Positions 1 through 8,341 of a DNA stretch of 59,101 nt are shown here, one piece after another. Within the stretch, counting starts at the first letter, position 1; every line of letters begins with the position of its first letter. Source of the DNA: an uncultured SAR116 cluster alpha proteobacterium (GTDB taxonomy: Bacteria; Pseudomonadota; Alphaproteobacteria; Puniceispirillales; Marisalimonadaceae). The notes beneath the pieces are model-generated. The model saw nothing but the letters and a program-made list of their open reading frames with translations, searched no databases and was not told where the DNA came from. Both the position numbers and the translations under genes were made by a program. The stretch covers positions 1 to 59,101 of the forward strand of contig CACMZO010000005.1 of assembly GCA_902618195.1 (NCBI GenBank). The letters are read 5' to 3'.

Positions 1-204
1 TAGTGATTTCTTTTTATTAATTAATAAAAATATGTTTAGTTTTTATACAATATTTATGAAAATAGAACTCTATTAATTCTGCATACCATTTGAGTAAAAA
101 ATTTTGCTTTTATAGTTAGTAATAGTATTATGCCAGTATCTAACAAAAAATATTCTTTAAAATTATATTTTATTCTTTAGGTTAATAATTAATTAAAATA
201 AATT
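1..204. other. Leading intergenic segment, no gene recognised
   Basis: This AT-rich stretch precedes the first glycan gene. A short open frame runs in from the left edge and stops at about position 88, so it could be the tail of a gene outside the window, but it is too short to identify. No RNA gene, strong hairpin or clear promoter is visible. Confidence 0.4.
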
Positions 205-960
205 ATGAGTAATCAAAATAAAATTATATGGATTGATATTGGCACCCATTATGGCCAGGAATATCAGTCTATTTTTTCTACTGATCTTTATTTTTATTGG
301 AAAATTTTCAGGAGACTTGTAGGATCCAAGCTTCTTAAAAGAGGCGATTTTCTAAAGTTAACAGATATTACTAAACTTAATTCGTACAGAAAGTATTTAA
401 AAAATCACAAAAATTTTTTTCATTTTACTTTTATTGAAGCTAATTACAGAATATTAAATTCATCAATATATAATCATGCGCAGGATGTATTTTGTTTTGC
501 AATTGGTAGTCATAAAAAAAAACCTTTAAAAATAGGAAGACTTTATTATGCTGATAATGATGAAACATCTCAAGGTAACTCTATTTACAAAAATAAAGGG
601 AATATAAATATTGATAATTTTCAATCTTGTATTCTTATAGATGCGAATAAATTTTCAGATTATTACAAAAATTATTTGGATGAAAAGTTTAAATCTTATG
701 AAATTATTTTGAGAATAAATTGTGAAGGATCTGAAGATGATGTAATTTATGCAATGCATAAAACGTTTAAAAATAAATTGAAATTAATTTTTGGATCTTT
801 AAAGGATGTGAAAGGGGTTAAAGGGGAAAAAGAGTATATCAATTTGGAAAATTATATGAAAAAAAATAAACTTCGTTTTATTGATTTTTCGTCTTCTGTT
901 CACACATGGTTAAATGCTTTTTCAGCATTAGATTTTTATTTAAAAAAAGTTAATTCATGA
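205..960 (+). CDS. FkbM-like methyltransferase, divergent
   Basis: Probable SAM-dependent methyltransferase of the FkbM type, likely modifying a surface glycan. An N-terminal W-I-D-I-G-T-H-Y-G loop (about residues 9-17) corresponds to the family SAM-binding motif IDIGAxxG. Near residue 170 the segment LRINCEGSEDDVI stands where relatives carry K-I-D-I-E-G-A-E. The changes in that second motif make it a divergent member. It is 251 residues, which is ordinary for the family. The stop overlaps the start of the next gene as ATGA, so the two are probably translationally coupled in one polysaccharide operon. Family assignment is from motifs only and the substrate is unknown. Confidence 0.65.
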   Translation: MSNQNKIIWIDIGTHYGQEYQSIFSTDLYFYWKIFRRLVGSKLLKRGDFLKLTDITKLNSYRKYLKNHKNFFHFTFIEANYRILNSSIYNHAQDVFCFAIGSHKKKPLKIGRLYYADNDETSQGNSIYKNKGNINIDNFQSCILIDANKFSDYYKNYLDEKFKSYEIILRINCEGSEDDVIYAMHKTFKNKLKLIFGSLKDVKGVKGEKEYINLENYMKKNKLRFIDFSSSVHTWLNAFSALDFYLKKVNS

Positions 961-1889
961 AACCTGAAGACTTTATATCAAAAGTTAATCATTCATTACA
1001 AACTGGAAATGTTGATAAAGATTTATTGAGTCATGAATCAAGATTTCTAAGAAGCAAATATATTTTAAAAATGATAGAAAATGTATCAAAAGTTTTAAAT
1101 TGTTTTCAATTTAAAGATTCGATTATTTTTGAAGAAACATTGCCTTATATTAATTTTGGTGACATTAAATTAAAATTGAATAGCGCTCTCTACTTAAAAA
1201 ATTCTGTAAATAAATTCTATTCGCAATCTTTAAACTCAATACGTTTCATAAAACATATTCAATTAAATCCAAAATTGATTATTGATTTAGGAGCATGTTG
1301 GGGAGAATATTCTTTATTTTTTGCAAAAGAATATCCTAATAGTAAAATATTAAGTATAGAAGGATCGCCTCTAAACTACGATACTCTAGAAGAAAACGTA
1401 AAATTAAACAAAACATTTGGAAAAATAATTAAGACATTTAATTTAATAATCACTGATTTTGATGGTATTGAAAAAATTACAAATAACTTAAGTGGAATGA
1501 ATATGATCAACAGTGTAAGAAGTTTAAATAATAAATTTGTTCAAGTAAAATCAAAAAAATTGACTTCATTTTTAATAGATGAAGGAATTTCAGAAATAGA
1601 TTTTATCAAAATTGATATTGAAGGAGCTGAATTAAAATTACTAAACGATTTAGAAAATATAAAATTTAAATTGTTACAAGTTGAATTAATTGACTACAAT
1701 GGGATAGAAAGTAATTTAAATTTTGTAAAATCTTTATCAGAATTCTGTTTTTTTTATGATTATAAAAGTTATAAAAAATTGTCATTACTAGAACTTGAAG
1801 ACTTAATCATAACAAGTCTTAAGGAAAAACCAACAATTGATCTTTTTTGTATAAAGAAATCAAATTATAAATTCAATAATGAGTTATGA
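957..1889 (+). CDS. FkbM family methyltransferase
   Basis: SAM-dependent methyltransferase of the FkbM family, likely O-methylating a sugar in a surface polysaccharide. The SAM-binding loop IIDLGACWGEYS is near residues 103-114. The acidic SAM-contact segment ILSIEGSPLNYDTLEEN follows about 25 residues later. The family motif FIKIDIEGAELKLL is near residues 220-233. The first 100 residues have no recognised domain and may be an acceptor-binding region. The gene overlaps both neighbours by ATGA, supporting a single operon. Family call is firm; the substrate cannot be read from sequence. Confidence 0.85.
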   Translation: MKPEDFISKVNHSLQTGNVDKDLLSHESRFLRSKYILKMIENVSKVLNCFQFKDSIIFEETLPYINFGDIKLKLNSALYLKNSVNKFYSQSLNSIRFIKHIQLNPKLIIDLGACWGEYSLFFAKEYPNSKILSIEGSPLNYDTLEENVKLNKTFGKIIKTFNLIITDFDGIEKITNNLSGMNMINSVRSLNNKFVQVKSKKLTSFLIDEGISEIDFIKIDIEGAELKLLNDLENIKFKLLQVELIDYNGIESNLNFVKSLSEFCFFYDYKSYKKLSLLELEDLIITSLKEKPTIDLFCIKKSNYKFNNEL

Positions 1890-2791
1890 TTACTATTTGT
1901 TTAACAAAATTCACAAATGATCCTTGGTCATCTGTGATTATGGAGGGTTTTTTTGAAGCTTTAAAATACAAAAAACCACTGTTTGTTGTTGATAAAATAT
2001 TTGGATATCCCCAAAAAAAATATGACCTTATAATTTTGATTGGAATAAGGTCTATTGTAAAAAGAAATTTAGATAAAGAAAAAATACTTCCTTTTTGCAA
2101 TAAATTAATAGATATGGGCGATAGCGCTTTGGATCCAAGAAGAAATTTTGAAGATGCATATTTTTATTTCATTCCATCTAAAAAAAAACTTTATGACCAT
2201 TATCATTATTTACCAAAATTTTTAATGGAAAAATATCTTTATCCTTCTTCAAAAAAAAATGATAAATTAAATGTTTACGTCGATCATTTTCATTCAAGTC
2301 ACGATCGAGAGACGTCAATCAGATCTATTAAAAAAATTTTTGATGAAATGTCTTTATCTGAGGTGCCATTAAATATATTTTATCATACATCTAATGGTAT
2401 TGAATTGAACAGATCCTCTCCTGAAATTCCAAAGGAAAATATTGATCAGTGTGCAACATTTATCCCATTTGAAGAAATAACTAAATATTATAGACAAACT
2501 GATGTTTTTTTCCCAACTCATAGAGAATCTCAAGGAATGCTTGCACAAGAAATAGCTGCTTGTGGAGGAATTACAGTGATGCAGAATTGGATGTATCCAA
2601 AAGAAGTGCATCATCAATTTCCTCATATTATTTACACAGAGGATCAAAAAATTGATTTTAATTTCATTAAGCAAGTGTTAAAAAAACATTCAAAAGATGA
2701 AATTAGAAAACAAGTTTTAAAGTACTGTAGTTTCAATAACTTTGCAGAAAAAATTAATGACGTCATAAATTTACTTTTTAATCTAAAATAA
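1886..2791 (+). CDS. GT4-like glycosyltransferase
   Basis: Probable GT-B fold glycosyltransferase of the GT4/GT1 type. The C-terminal half contains F-F-P-T-H-R-E-S-Q-G-M followed by A-Q-E-I-A-A-C-G-G-I (about residues 207-228). This matches the nucleotide-sugar binding pattern in which two acidic residues flank a Gly and a small-residue helix. At 301 residues it is short for a GT4 enzyme, and the N-terminal acceptor domain looks reduced. The start overlaps the preceding FkbM gene by four bases, and a third FkbM gene follows 12 bases after its stop. It probably adds one sugar of the glycan these genes decorate. Donor and acceptor are unknown. Confidence 0.65.
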   Translation: MITICLTKFTNDPWSSVIMEGFFEALKYKKPLFVVDKIFGYPQKKYDLIILIGIRSIVKRNLDKEKILPFCNKLIDMGDSALDPRRNFEDAYFYFIPSKKKLYDHYHYLPKFLMEKYLYPSSKKNDKLNVYVDHFHSSHDRETSIRSIKKIFDEMSLSEVPLNIFYHTSNGIELNRSSPEIPKENIDQCATFIPFEEITKYYRQTDVFFPTHRESQGMLAQEIAACGGITVMQNWMYPKEVHHQFPHIIYTEDQKIDFNFIKQVLKKHSKDEIRKQVLKYCSFNNFAEKINDVINLLFNLK

Positions 2792-2803
2792 TAAAGGTTT
2801 AAA

Positions 2804-3475
2804 TTGATAGAAAATAAAAAATTAGTAGCTGGCTGGTATTTACCCTTAGAAGAAAAGCATTTTGAAAGTTATTTATTAAATAGTACTAATCAAAATGGTG
2901 TGGGCGAATATCAAAAAGAACAAAGAGTTAAGTCCTTTTCATATCTTAGTCATACCAACATTGCAATTGATATTGGAGCCTGTGTAGGTTTTTGGACAAA
3001 AGATCTATGCGAAAATTTTAAAAATGTTATTTGCTTTGAACCAGCACCTGAAAATGCTGAATGTTTAGAATTAAATTTAAAAAAATATTCTAACTATAGA
3101 CTCTACAAAGTAGGTTTATCAAATTCTACAGGCACTAAGAAATTGATGCTTTCGCAAGAAGGTATTGGTTCGAATAGTTTTAGTGAATATAAAATGGACC
3201 CAAATAATTTTATAGATATACCAACCAAAAAATTAGATGATTTTAAATTTAGAAATCTAAGTTACATTAAAATGGATGTTCAATTTCATGAACTTGAAGT
3301 CCTTGAAGGTTCAAAAAAAACATTAAAAAACAACTCACCAGTATTGTGTATTGAATGTGCTAGACGAAACGAAGATGAATTAAATTATGTAAAAAAAATA
3401 GTATCTTTATTAAATGAACTTAATTATAAAATTGTTGGTGGGTTGGGAAAAGAGTTATTTTTTAAAAAAATATAA
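2804..3475 (+). CDS. FkbM family methyltransferase (TTG start)
   Basis: Third FkbM-type methyltransferase of the cluster, 223 residues. It shows AIDIGACVGFWTKDL near residues 50-64, VICFEPAPENAECLELN about 20 residues later, and YIKMDVQFHELEVLEG near residues 150-165, which matches the family motif with M-D-V-Q in place of I-D-I-E. No in-frame ATG lies near the expected start. A TTG at 2804 with AAAGG about seven bases upstream is the best choice. It is the last gene of the plus-strand run and converges on the asparagine synthase gene. Likely role is methylation of a surface sugar. Confidence 0.8.
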   Translation: MIENKKLVAGWYLPLEEKHFESYLLNSTNQNGVGEYQKEQRVKSFSYLSHTNIAIDIGACVGFWTKDLCENFKNVICFEPAPENAECLELNLKKYSNYRLYKVGLSNSTGTKKLMLSQEGIGSNSFSEYKMDPNNFIDIPTKKLDDFKFRNLSYIKMDVQFHELEVLEGSKKTLKNNSPVLCIECARRNEDELNYVKKIVSLLNELNYKIVGGLGKELFFKKI

Positions 3476-3493
3476 ATTTTAATAAATTAATAT

Positions 3494-5200
3494 CTAAATA
3501 AAATTTATCTTAAATATTTGTGTCCAACTAATAAAATGTAATATTGGAGCCCATCTTTTATCATTTGGCAATTTATCTAAACTAGTGAATTCATTAGCTA
3601 TTTTATCAATTTCTTTGCAATCTTTTTTAAACTGAGATCTCCATAAATTTATTGGGGCAGTCCACCCTGTTTTTGATTTGTTAATAATACGGTCTGGTAG
3701 AAAGCCTTTATAAGATTTTCTAACCATACCTTTCAAACTTTCTAATGTATTTTCCATTTTATAATTAGAATGTACATTCATACAATAATTAATCATTTTC
3801 TTTGATGCAAAAGGAAACCTCCCTTCCATGGAATAATACATACCAAGTCGATCATTTCTTCTAAAATAATCTTCTGAACAAATACCTTGTTGATCTAATC
3901 TCATATAACTTGAGACAGGATCATCTTCATCCCACAAGACATCAGGAAAAACCGTATCTATTAAAATATCAACGATTTCATCTAAATTTATTTTCATTTT
4001 TAAAGAGGGAGGCCTAGCTAATCTTTTTGTAAGCCAAAATAAAACACAATCTCGATGGTTTTTAAATGCTTGTTCTTTTGCTATTACATATGAAGGATAC
4101 CCACATAATATTTCATCACCCATATCACCTGCTAAAGTTACTACCATTCCATGCTTACTCATTACATGATTCATATGCGCATACATTGGTAAGCTAGGAT
4201 TGTAAATTGGTTCTTCTAGAGCTTCTATAGTTTTCTTCCAATATTTTGCATATAACTTTGGCGAATGAACAACCATTGTGTGGTTGTAATTTTCACTTTG
4301 AGCTAATTTTTTTGCTTCAAAACTATCAGAATTATAATCCTCATTAGGGTCTAAAGGACAAGGAACGATATGGTTGGTAAAAGTATTTTGTTTTAAATAC
4401 TTGTTTGCATGAAAAGAAATCATAGTTGAATCTAATCCACCACTCAAAAAAACGCCTATTGGTCTTGTTCCAATTAAACTTTCCTGTATCGTTTTATCAA
4501 ATGTTTCTCTAAATTCCTCTGGTGAAAAATTAAGCCCCTTCCCACCAAGAATTATGTCACGATTTACTTGTTTCAATTTTTTTGTTTTGATTTCAAATTT
4601 TAATGTTTCACCAGACATTAGTTTTTTTATACCTTTAAAAAAACTATTACTTGTTACATTTAATCCACAAATATTCCAACAAGATAAAGCTGACAAATCT
4701 ATATTCCTAGAAGTTGGAACGATATCAAGTAGTCCTCTAGCTTCGGATCCAAAAACTAGTGTGCCATTTATAATTGAATAATATAATGGTTTTATTCCAG
4801 CATGATCTCTACTTAAAAAAATTATTTTTTTATTTGGTAACCAAAAAGCAAATGCATGCTGAGAATCTATTTGATTAACGAATTCTATTCCAAACTCATC
4901 TAATCCCCATGCAAGAAGTTCAGTATCACATTTTGTTTTAGGCATGAAATTTTTAAATTTCTTACAAAGCTCATGATAATTAAATATTTCTCCATTATAC
5001 ACCAATATATTACCTTTTGGCGTCTTCCATGGTTGGGTTCCTAAAGAAGGAACATCTGTAATAGATAACAAATTATGCCCTAAGGTTATATGATCATCCA
5101 TGTAAATTTGATTCATATCAGGACCTCTATAATGACATTTATCGATATATGATTTAACCCATTTTTTATTTTTTTCTGTTATTCCATAGATTCCACACAT
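3494..5200 (-). CDS. asnB: Asparagine synthase (glutamine-hydrolysing)
   Basis: Class B asparagine synthetase, which amidates aspartate using glutamine and ATP. The N-terminal glutaminase starts Met-Cys-Gly-Ile-Tyr-Gly, and Cys2 would be the nucleophile after Met removal. This fixes the start at the ATG at 5200 rather than a GTG twelve bases upstream. RGPD and YNGEIFNY motifs follow. The synthetase half has the ATP-pyrophosphatase loop LSGGLDST near residue 256. Length, 568 residues, is typical. It sits inside a glycan cluster, where such homologues are often linked to amidation of sugars or to O-antigen loci. It could therefore amidate a glycan component instead of making free asparagine. 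It lies downstream of the capsule-type gene on the same strand. Confidence 0.9.
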   Translation of the reverse strand: MCGIYGITEKNKKWVKSYIDKCHYRGPDMNQIYMDDHITLGHNLLSITDVPSLGTQPWKTPKGNILVYNGEIFNYHELCKKFKNFMPKTKCDTELLAWGLDEFGIEFVNQIDSQHAFAFWLPNKKIIFLSRDHAGIKPLYYSIINGTLVFGSEARGLLDIVPTSRNIDLSALSCWNICGLNVTSNSFFKGIKKLMSGETLKFEIKTKKLKQVNRDIILGGKGLNFSPEEFRETFDKTIQESLIGTRPIGVFLSGGLDSTMISFHANKYLKQNTFTNHIVPCPLDPNEDYNSDSFEAKKLAQSENYNHTMVVHSPKLYAKYWKKTIEALEEPIYNPSLPMYAHMNHVMSKHGMVVTLAGDMGDEILCGYPSYVIAKEQAFKNHRDCVLFWLTKRLARPPSLKMKINLDEIVDILIDTVFPDVLWDEDDPVSSYMRLDQQGICSEDYFRRNDRLGMYYSMEGRFPFASKKMINYCMNVHSNYKMENTLESLKGMVRKSYKGFLPDRIINKSKTGWTAPINLWRSQFKKDCKEIDKIANEFTSLDKLPNDKRWAPILHFISWTQIFKINFI

Positions 5201-5226
5201 AAAAACTTTCACTAAATATTAATATT

Positions 5227-6156
5227 TTAAATTTCAATTTCATCTTTTGTTTCGTTTTGCATTAGCATTTTCCATGCTGTGCCTTTTACAATCTCATTTA
5301 AATTCCATTGATTATTAGCAAGCCAATATAACAAATCTTTTCTTTTAGGCGGTTCTTGACAAAAAGGTTTTATCAAATCATTTTCTATTTTATTCAAATC
5401 TTCAATTTTATAACTTATAGCTTTGCATGGGCTTATTTCACTTGTTATTACAGGAATACCCCTAAGAGTTGCTTGTAATGCGATGTTACTGTTGTAAGCA
5501 ATAACACAATAACTGTTGTGCAAGTCATCTTCAAGTGATGAATCACTCTTGTTAGGTTCTAATCTAATCAAGTTACCCATATTATCTACTATAGGTTCAT
5601 TAGGCTTAAGTCTTATCTTAATACTTTTATGTTTATTTCTAGGTAAAATATATTTTAATTTTTTTACTATATAATCTGTCCAATCGTAGTTAATTTTTTG
5701 ATACCACATTATTGCATTAGTGGGTGGGCAAACTAAAATATAAGGACCACATTGCGATTGATTTTTCCACGGAGAAATCTTATTAGACTTTGAAAAAAAA
5801 CTTTCCCACCTTTTTTTATTTACAAATTTAAGCGATGTACAGCTATGATTATTTTTTACAATTCTATACCAAACTTCATTTGCATCAAAACTTTTAAAAT
5901 ATCCATGATCCATAAAAAAATAATCAATTTCTCTTTTTTTTGCTTCATTTAACAAAAGACCCGTTCCTCTAAGAATCCCCCAAGTCGCTATGGCATCGCC
6001 TCTATTTAAGTCATCTGGAAATCCACTTGTTAAAAATTCTTTTAGTGGGACAACTTTGGTATCCCATTCTTTATCTGATGATATTACACCTTTTGCAAAG
6101 GCAAGTGTTCTTTCCAAAGTTCTTTTTCCAATTACATAAACTCTTAATTTTCTCAT
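5227..6156 (-). CDS. Capsule-type polysaccharide biosynthesis protein
   Basis: Probable member of the capsule polysaccharide biosynthesis superfamily (KpsC/KpsS-like, GT-B related). The clearest signal is in the C-terminal third, where VIAYNSNIALQATLRGIPVI (about residues 217-236) matches the pattern of an exposed Ser/Asn followed by a helix and a G-x-P-V-hydrophobic strand. An early K-R-T-L-E-R-T segment may belong to the N-terminal fold. Length is 309 residues, within range. It is the promoter-proximal gene of a two-gene minus-strand unit with asnB, 26 bases apart. Substrate is unknown. Confidence 0.55.
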   Translation of the reverse strand: MRKLRVYVIGKRTLERTLAFAKGVISSDKEWDTKVVPLKEFLTSGFPDDLNRGDAIATWGILRGTGLLLNEAKKREIDYFFMDHGYFKSFDANEVWYRIVKNNHSCTSLKFVNKKRWESFFSKSNKISPWKNQSQCGPYILVCPPTNAIMWYQKINYDWTDYIVKKLKYILPRNKHKSIKIRLKPNEPIVDNMGNLIRLEPNKSDSSLEDDLHNSYCVIAYNSNIALQATLRGIPVITSEISPCKAISYKIEDLNKIENDLIKPFCQEPPKRKDLLYWLANNQWNLNEIVKGTAWKMLMQNETKDEIEI

Positions 6157-6252
6157 TTGATTTAAGTATAGAATTAAAATTAAAATTATCCTAAATTTAA
6201 AAAATTAATTATTTGATCAAAATCATTTTTATTACTATTGTTTCGATTTATT

Positions 6253-7059
6253 ATGGGCAATGATATAAACAAATTTTCCGCAATAACAACTTTTGATTTG
6301 AAAAAACATCCCTTTGGCTTGGAAATGATAAATAGTTATTTTGTAAATTGGCCAAATGAAATAAAATTAATCGCTTACATAGAAAACATGTCAAACATTG
6401 ATGACAGTAATGTAAAACATAAAATAATTATAAAAGATTATCATACGCACATACCAGAATATAAGTTTTTTGTAGATAAATATAAAAATAAACAAAAATA
6501 CACTGATGATTTTCGTTTAAATGCATTTAGATTTGCCTACAAAGTATATGCTATTGCTAAATCATTTAAAATTTTCAAATCTAAATATCTTATTTGGCTA
6601 GATTCAGATATTAAAACTCACAAAAAAATTCCAATTACATTTTTTGAAAAACTGGTAAATGATGAGGCATACCTCTCATATCTTGGAAGAGAACATATTT
6701 CTAATAAATATATAAGATATTCAGAATGTGGTTTTTTGATTTTTAATACTCACCATTCAATACACTCTACCTTTTGGAAACTAATGATGGAAATGTATGA
6801 TGGAGGAAAATTATTTAGTGAAAAAGAATGGCATGATAGTTATATCTTTGATCAAGTTAGAAAGAGTTTAGAAAAAGAATATAAAGTATCTAATTTAAAT
6901 ATAAGTGATTTAGGCTTAATCAATATTAGTAATGAACATGATGAACATGTTTTTGTTTTAAGCATTTTAGGTAAATATATGGATCATAAAAAAGGTGACA
7001 GAAAAAATATTAAATGGTCACCAGAACTAATTAAAAGGTTTAAACAAGATAAAAGTTGA
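6253..7059 (+). CDS. GT-A-like glycosyltransferase, unassigned family
   Basis: Likely a GT-A fold glycosyltransferase. The segment K-Y-L-I-W-L-D-S-D-I-K near residue 115 is a typical nucleotide-sugar/metal-binding DxD on a hydrophobic strand. It is followed by a region with E-C-G-F-L-I-F-N about 45 residues later that resembles the acceptor side of such enzymes. I start it at the ATG at 6253. A TTG fifteen bases upstream would add five residues, and neither has a convincing ribosome binding site. It is divergent from the capsule-type gene and convergent with the small membrane protein gene, with only one base between their ends. Exact family and sugar are unknown. Confidence 0.55.
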   Translation: MGNDINKFSAITTFDLKKHPFGLEMINSYFVNWPNEIKLIAYIENMSNIDDSNVKHKIIIKDYHTHIPEYKFFVDKYKNKQKYTDDFRLNAFRFAYKVYAIAKSFKIFKSKYLIWLDSDIKTHKKIPITFFEKLVNDEAYLSYLGREHISNKYIRYSECGFLIFNTHHSIHSTFWKLMMEMYDGGKLFSEKEWHDSYIFDQVRKSLEKEYKVSNLNISDLGLINISNEHDEHVFVLSILGKYMDHKKGDRKNIKWSPELIKRFKQDKS

Positions 7060-7060
7060 T

Positions 7061-7282
7061 TTACTTAATAAGAGGAAATAATTGTATTGACCCAATAATA
7101 ATGCACACTCCTCCAATCATTATTTTAGTAGTTGGTCTTGTCAAAGGCAATTTATCAATATTCACATCCTCACTACTTTTACTTTGACGATTACCTAAAA
7201 TTATAAAAATAATACCAATTATTATTATAATAATTCCATACTCCCATGGAAACATGACATCTATACCAAGGCTCTTTTTCAT
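7061..7282 (-). CDS. Small two-helix membrane protein
   Basis: Unrecognised 73-residue protein. It has an N-terminal hydrophobic stretch very rich in isoleucine (about residues 15-30), a charged linker of about 25 residues, and a second hydrophobic segment ending near the C terminus. It looks like a small inner-membrane protein. The start overlaps the stop of the upstream glycosyltransferase gene by ATGA, so it is probably translated from the same message. Its coupling to a sugar transferase suggests a membrane-anchoring or export role, but that is inference from position only. Confidence 0.55.
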   Translation of the reverse strand: MKKSLGIDVMFPWEYGIIIIIIGIIFIILGNRQSKSSEDVNIDKLPLTRPTTKIMIGGVCIIIGSIQLFPLIK

Positions 7283-7971
7283 AGTTTTATTTTAGTTTCA
7301 ATCCCTGTCAGCATTTTTTTGAAAAATCTCTTCCAATGATAAGACATGGAAGTATCATAAAATTTATCAAAACAGGGCGTTCCTAATGTATAATGAATTA
7401 ATTTTGCTTTAGGATTATCATCATACTCTATAGCCAACCAATTCCATGTTTTATCAATTTCACCAATTTGGTCATCATTTAACCAGTTAAACCTATGAAG
7501 AAAAGCACCTGATTTTTTACTCACAAATTCTGGTGTTAAACATTTGTTATCTTCATGCTCACAATTCCAAAGTATAACACTTGACCAATTTTTTCTTGGA
7601 TAATTTTCATTTTTATTACCAAAATACTTCTTTGTCATTTTTGTTTTATATTCATGTTTTACAACTTGTATGGCGAATTTATTATCTCTTAAATCCCAAA
7701 GTTTTTTTATATCATCCAAGCACACCATGTCTCCATCAATGTAGATTGCCCAACCTTTAAAGTTAAATAAATAAGGAACTAGAAATCTCGAATAAATAAA
7801 TTCATTACTTCCATCAGTATGATTTTCTCTATATTTTTTAAAGTGTTTAAGACATAATGGTGTTATATTAATGTGATTTGAACTATTAGATATAATACTT
7901 TCAATACAAGTATGATATGCAACAGCTTCTCGTTCATCATAACCAACAACTACATTTATAAATTTATTCAT
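7279..7971 (-). CDS. GT8-like glycosyltransferase
   Basis: Probable GT-A glycosyltransferase of the GT8-like kind. The N terminus reads V-V-V-G-Y-D-E-R-E, a common start for these proteins. The segment W-A-I-Y-I-D-G-D-M-V near residues 73-82 carries the DxD metal/nucleotide-sugar motif. A late W-L-N-D-D-Q-I-G followed by I-H-Y-T-L-G-T-P matches the C-terminal catalytic region. Length is 230 residues. The start overlaps the end of the broken TPR-glycosyltransferase by eight bases and the stop overlaps the small membrane protein by four, so the three lie on one minus-strand transcript. The acceptor is unknown. Confidence 0.7.
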   Translation of the reverse strand: MNKFINVVVGYDEREAVAYHTCIESIISNSSNHINITPLCLKHFKKYRENHTDGSNEFIYSRFLVPYLFNFKGWAIYIDGDMVCLDDIKKLWDLRDNKFAIQVVKHEYKTKMTKKYFGNKNENYPRKNWSSVILWNCEHEDNKCLTPEFVSKKSGAFLHRFNWLNDDQIGEIDKTWNWLAIEYDDNPKAKLIHYTLGTPCFDKFYDTSMSYHWKRFFKKMLTGIETKIKL

Positions 7972-8266
7972 ATTTTCTTAATTTTAAAATTATTTCGTTA
8001 ATTACTTCATCCCAACTATTAGATATTGATTGCCTATAAATGTCTATTGATTTGTACCATAAACTTTTATTATTTTCACTAGACCAGTACCAAAAAGCCC
8101 CTTTGCCTTTTGGTAACATTAACATTGTTTTAATGCCTAAACCTCCAGATAAATGAGCAGTTGTATTACTAATAGTTAAGACATAGTCACAACAAGAAAT
8201 CAAATTTGATAAACCCAATATATCATTATCATTATCAATTTCTTTAATTGTAATACAACTGCTCAT
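7964..8266 (-). CDS. C-terminal piece of split TPR-glycosyltransferase
   Basis: This 100-residue frame is the C-terminal end of a GT9/SPINDLY-like catalytic domain. S-N-T-T-A-H-L-S-G-G-L-G (about residues 33-44) and M-L-P-K-G-K-G-A-F-W-Y-W (about 49-60) match the conserved end of TPR-linked glycosyltransferases. The preceding catalytic part is in the adjacent frame 8263-9879. The two are separated because about 92 bases between them are an inverted copy of part of this frame. The first ATG lies inside that inverted copy and overlaps the upstream stop as ATGA, so the piece could still be translated as a separate polypeptide. Activity of either piece is doubtful. Confidence 0.6.
   Translation of the reverse strand: MSSCITIKEIDNDNDILGLSNLISCCDYVLTISNTTAHLSGGLGIKTMLMLPKGKGAFWYWSSENNKSLWYKSIDIYRQSISNSWDEVINEIILKLRKYE
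8078..8169 (+). repeat. Left arm of perfect 92-bp inverted repeat
   Basis: Bases 8078-8169 are the exact reverse complement of 8250-8341, checked base by base at both ends and at several internal points; the first mismatch on each side is at 8077/8342 and 8170/8249. On the minus strand this arm is in the natural reading frame of the glycosyltransferase C-terminal domain, so it is the likely original copy. The spacer is 80 bases. Confidence 0.95.
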
Positions 8267-8341
8267 TTATCTGGAGGTTTAGGCATTAAAACAATGTTAA
8301 TGTTACCAAAAGGCAAAGGGGCTTTTTGGTACTGGTCTAGT
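8250..8341 (-). repeat. Right arm of perfect 92-bp inverted repeat
   Basis: Exact reverse complement of 8078-8169. On the minus strand it interrupts the TPR-glycosyltransferase frame, adds about 25 unrelated residues and brings a stop codon at 8263-8265. It is the likely derived copy, having replaced a stretch of the gene of about the same length as relatives carry between these two conserved blocks. Confidence 0.95.

Noticed and set aside
7061-7282. Small membrane protein as a toxin
   Set aside because: No antitoxin partner or RNA; two helices and coupling to a glycosyltransferase fit a membrane accessory protein better.
8078-8341. The inverted repeat as a phase-variation switch
   Set aside because: Inverting the 80-base spacer would not restore the glycosyltransferase frame, because the stop lies within the right arm before the spacer. 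No invertase gene is near.
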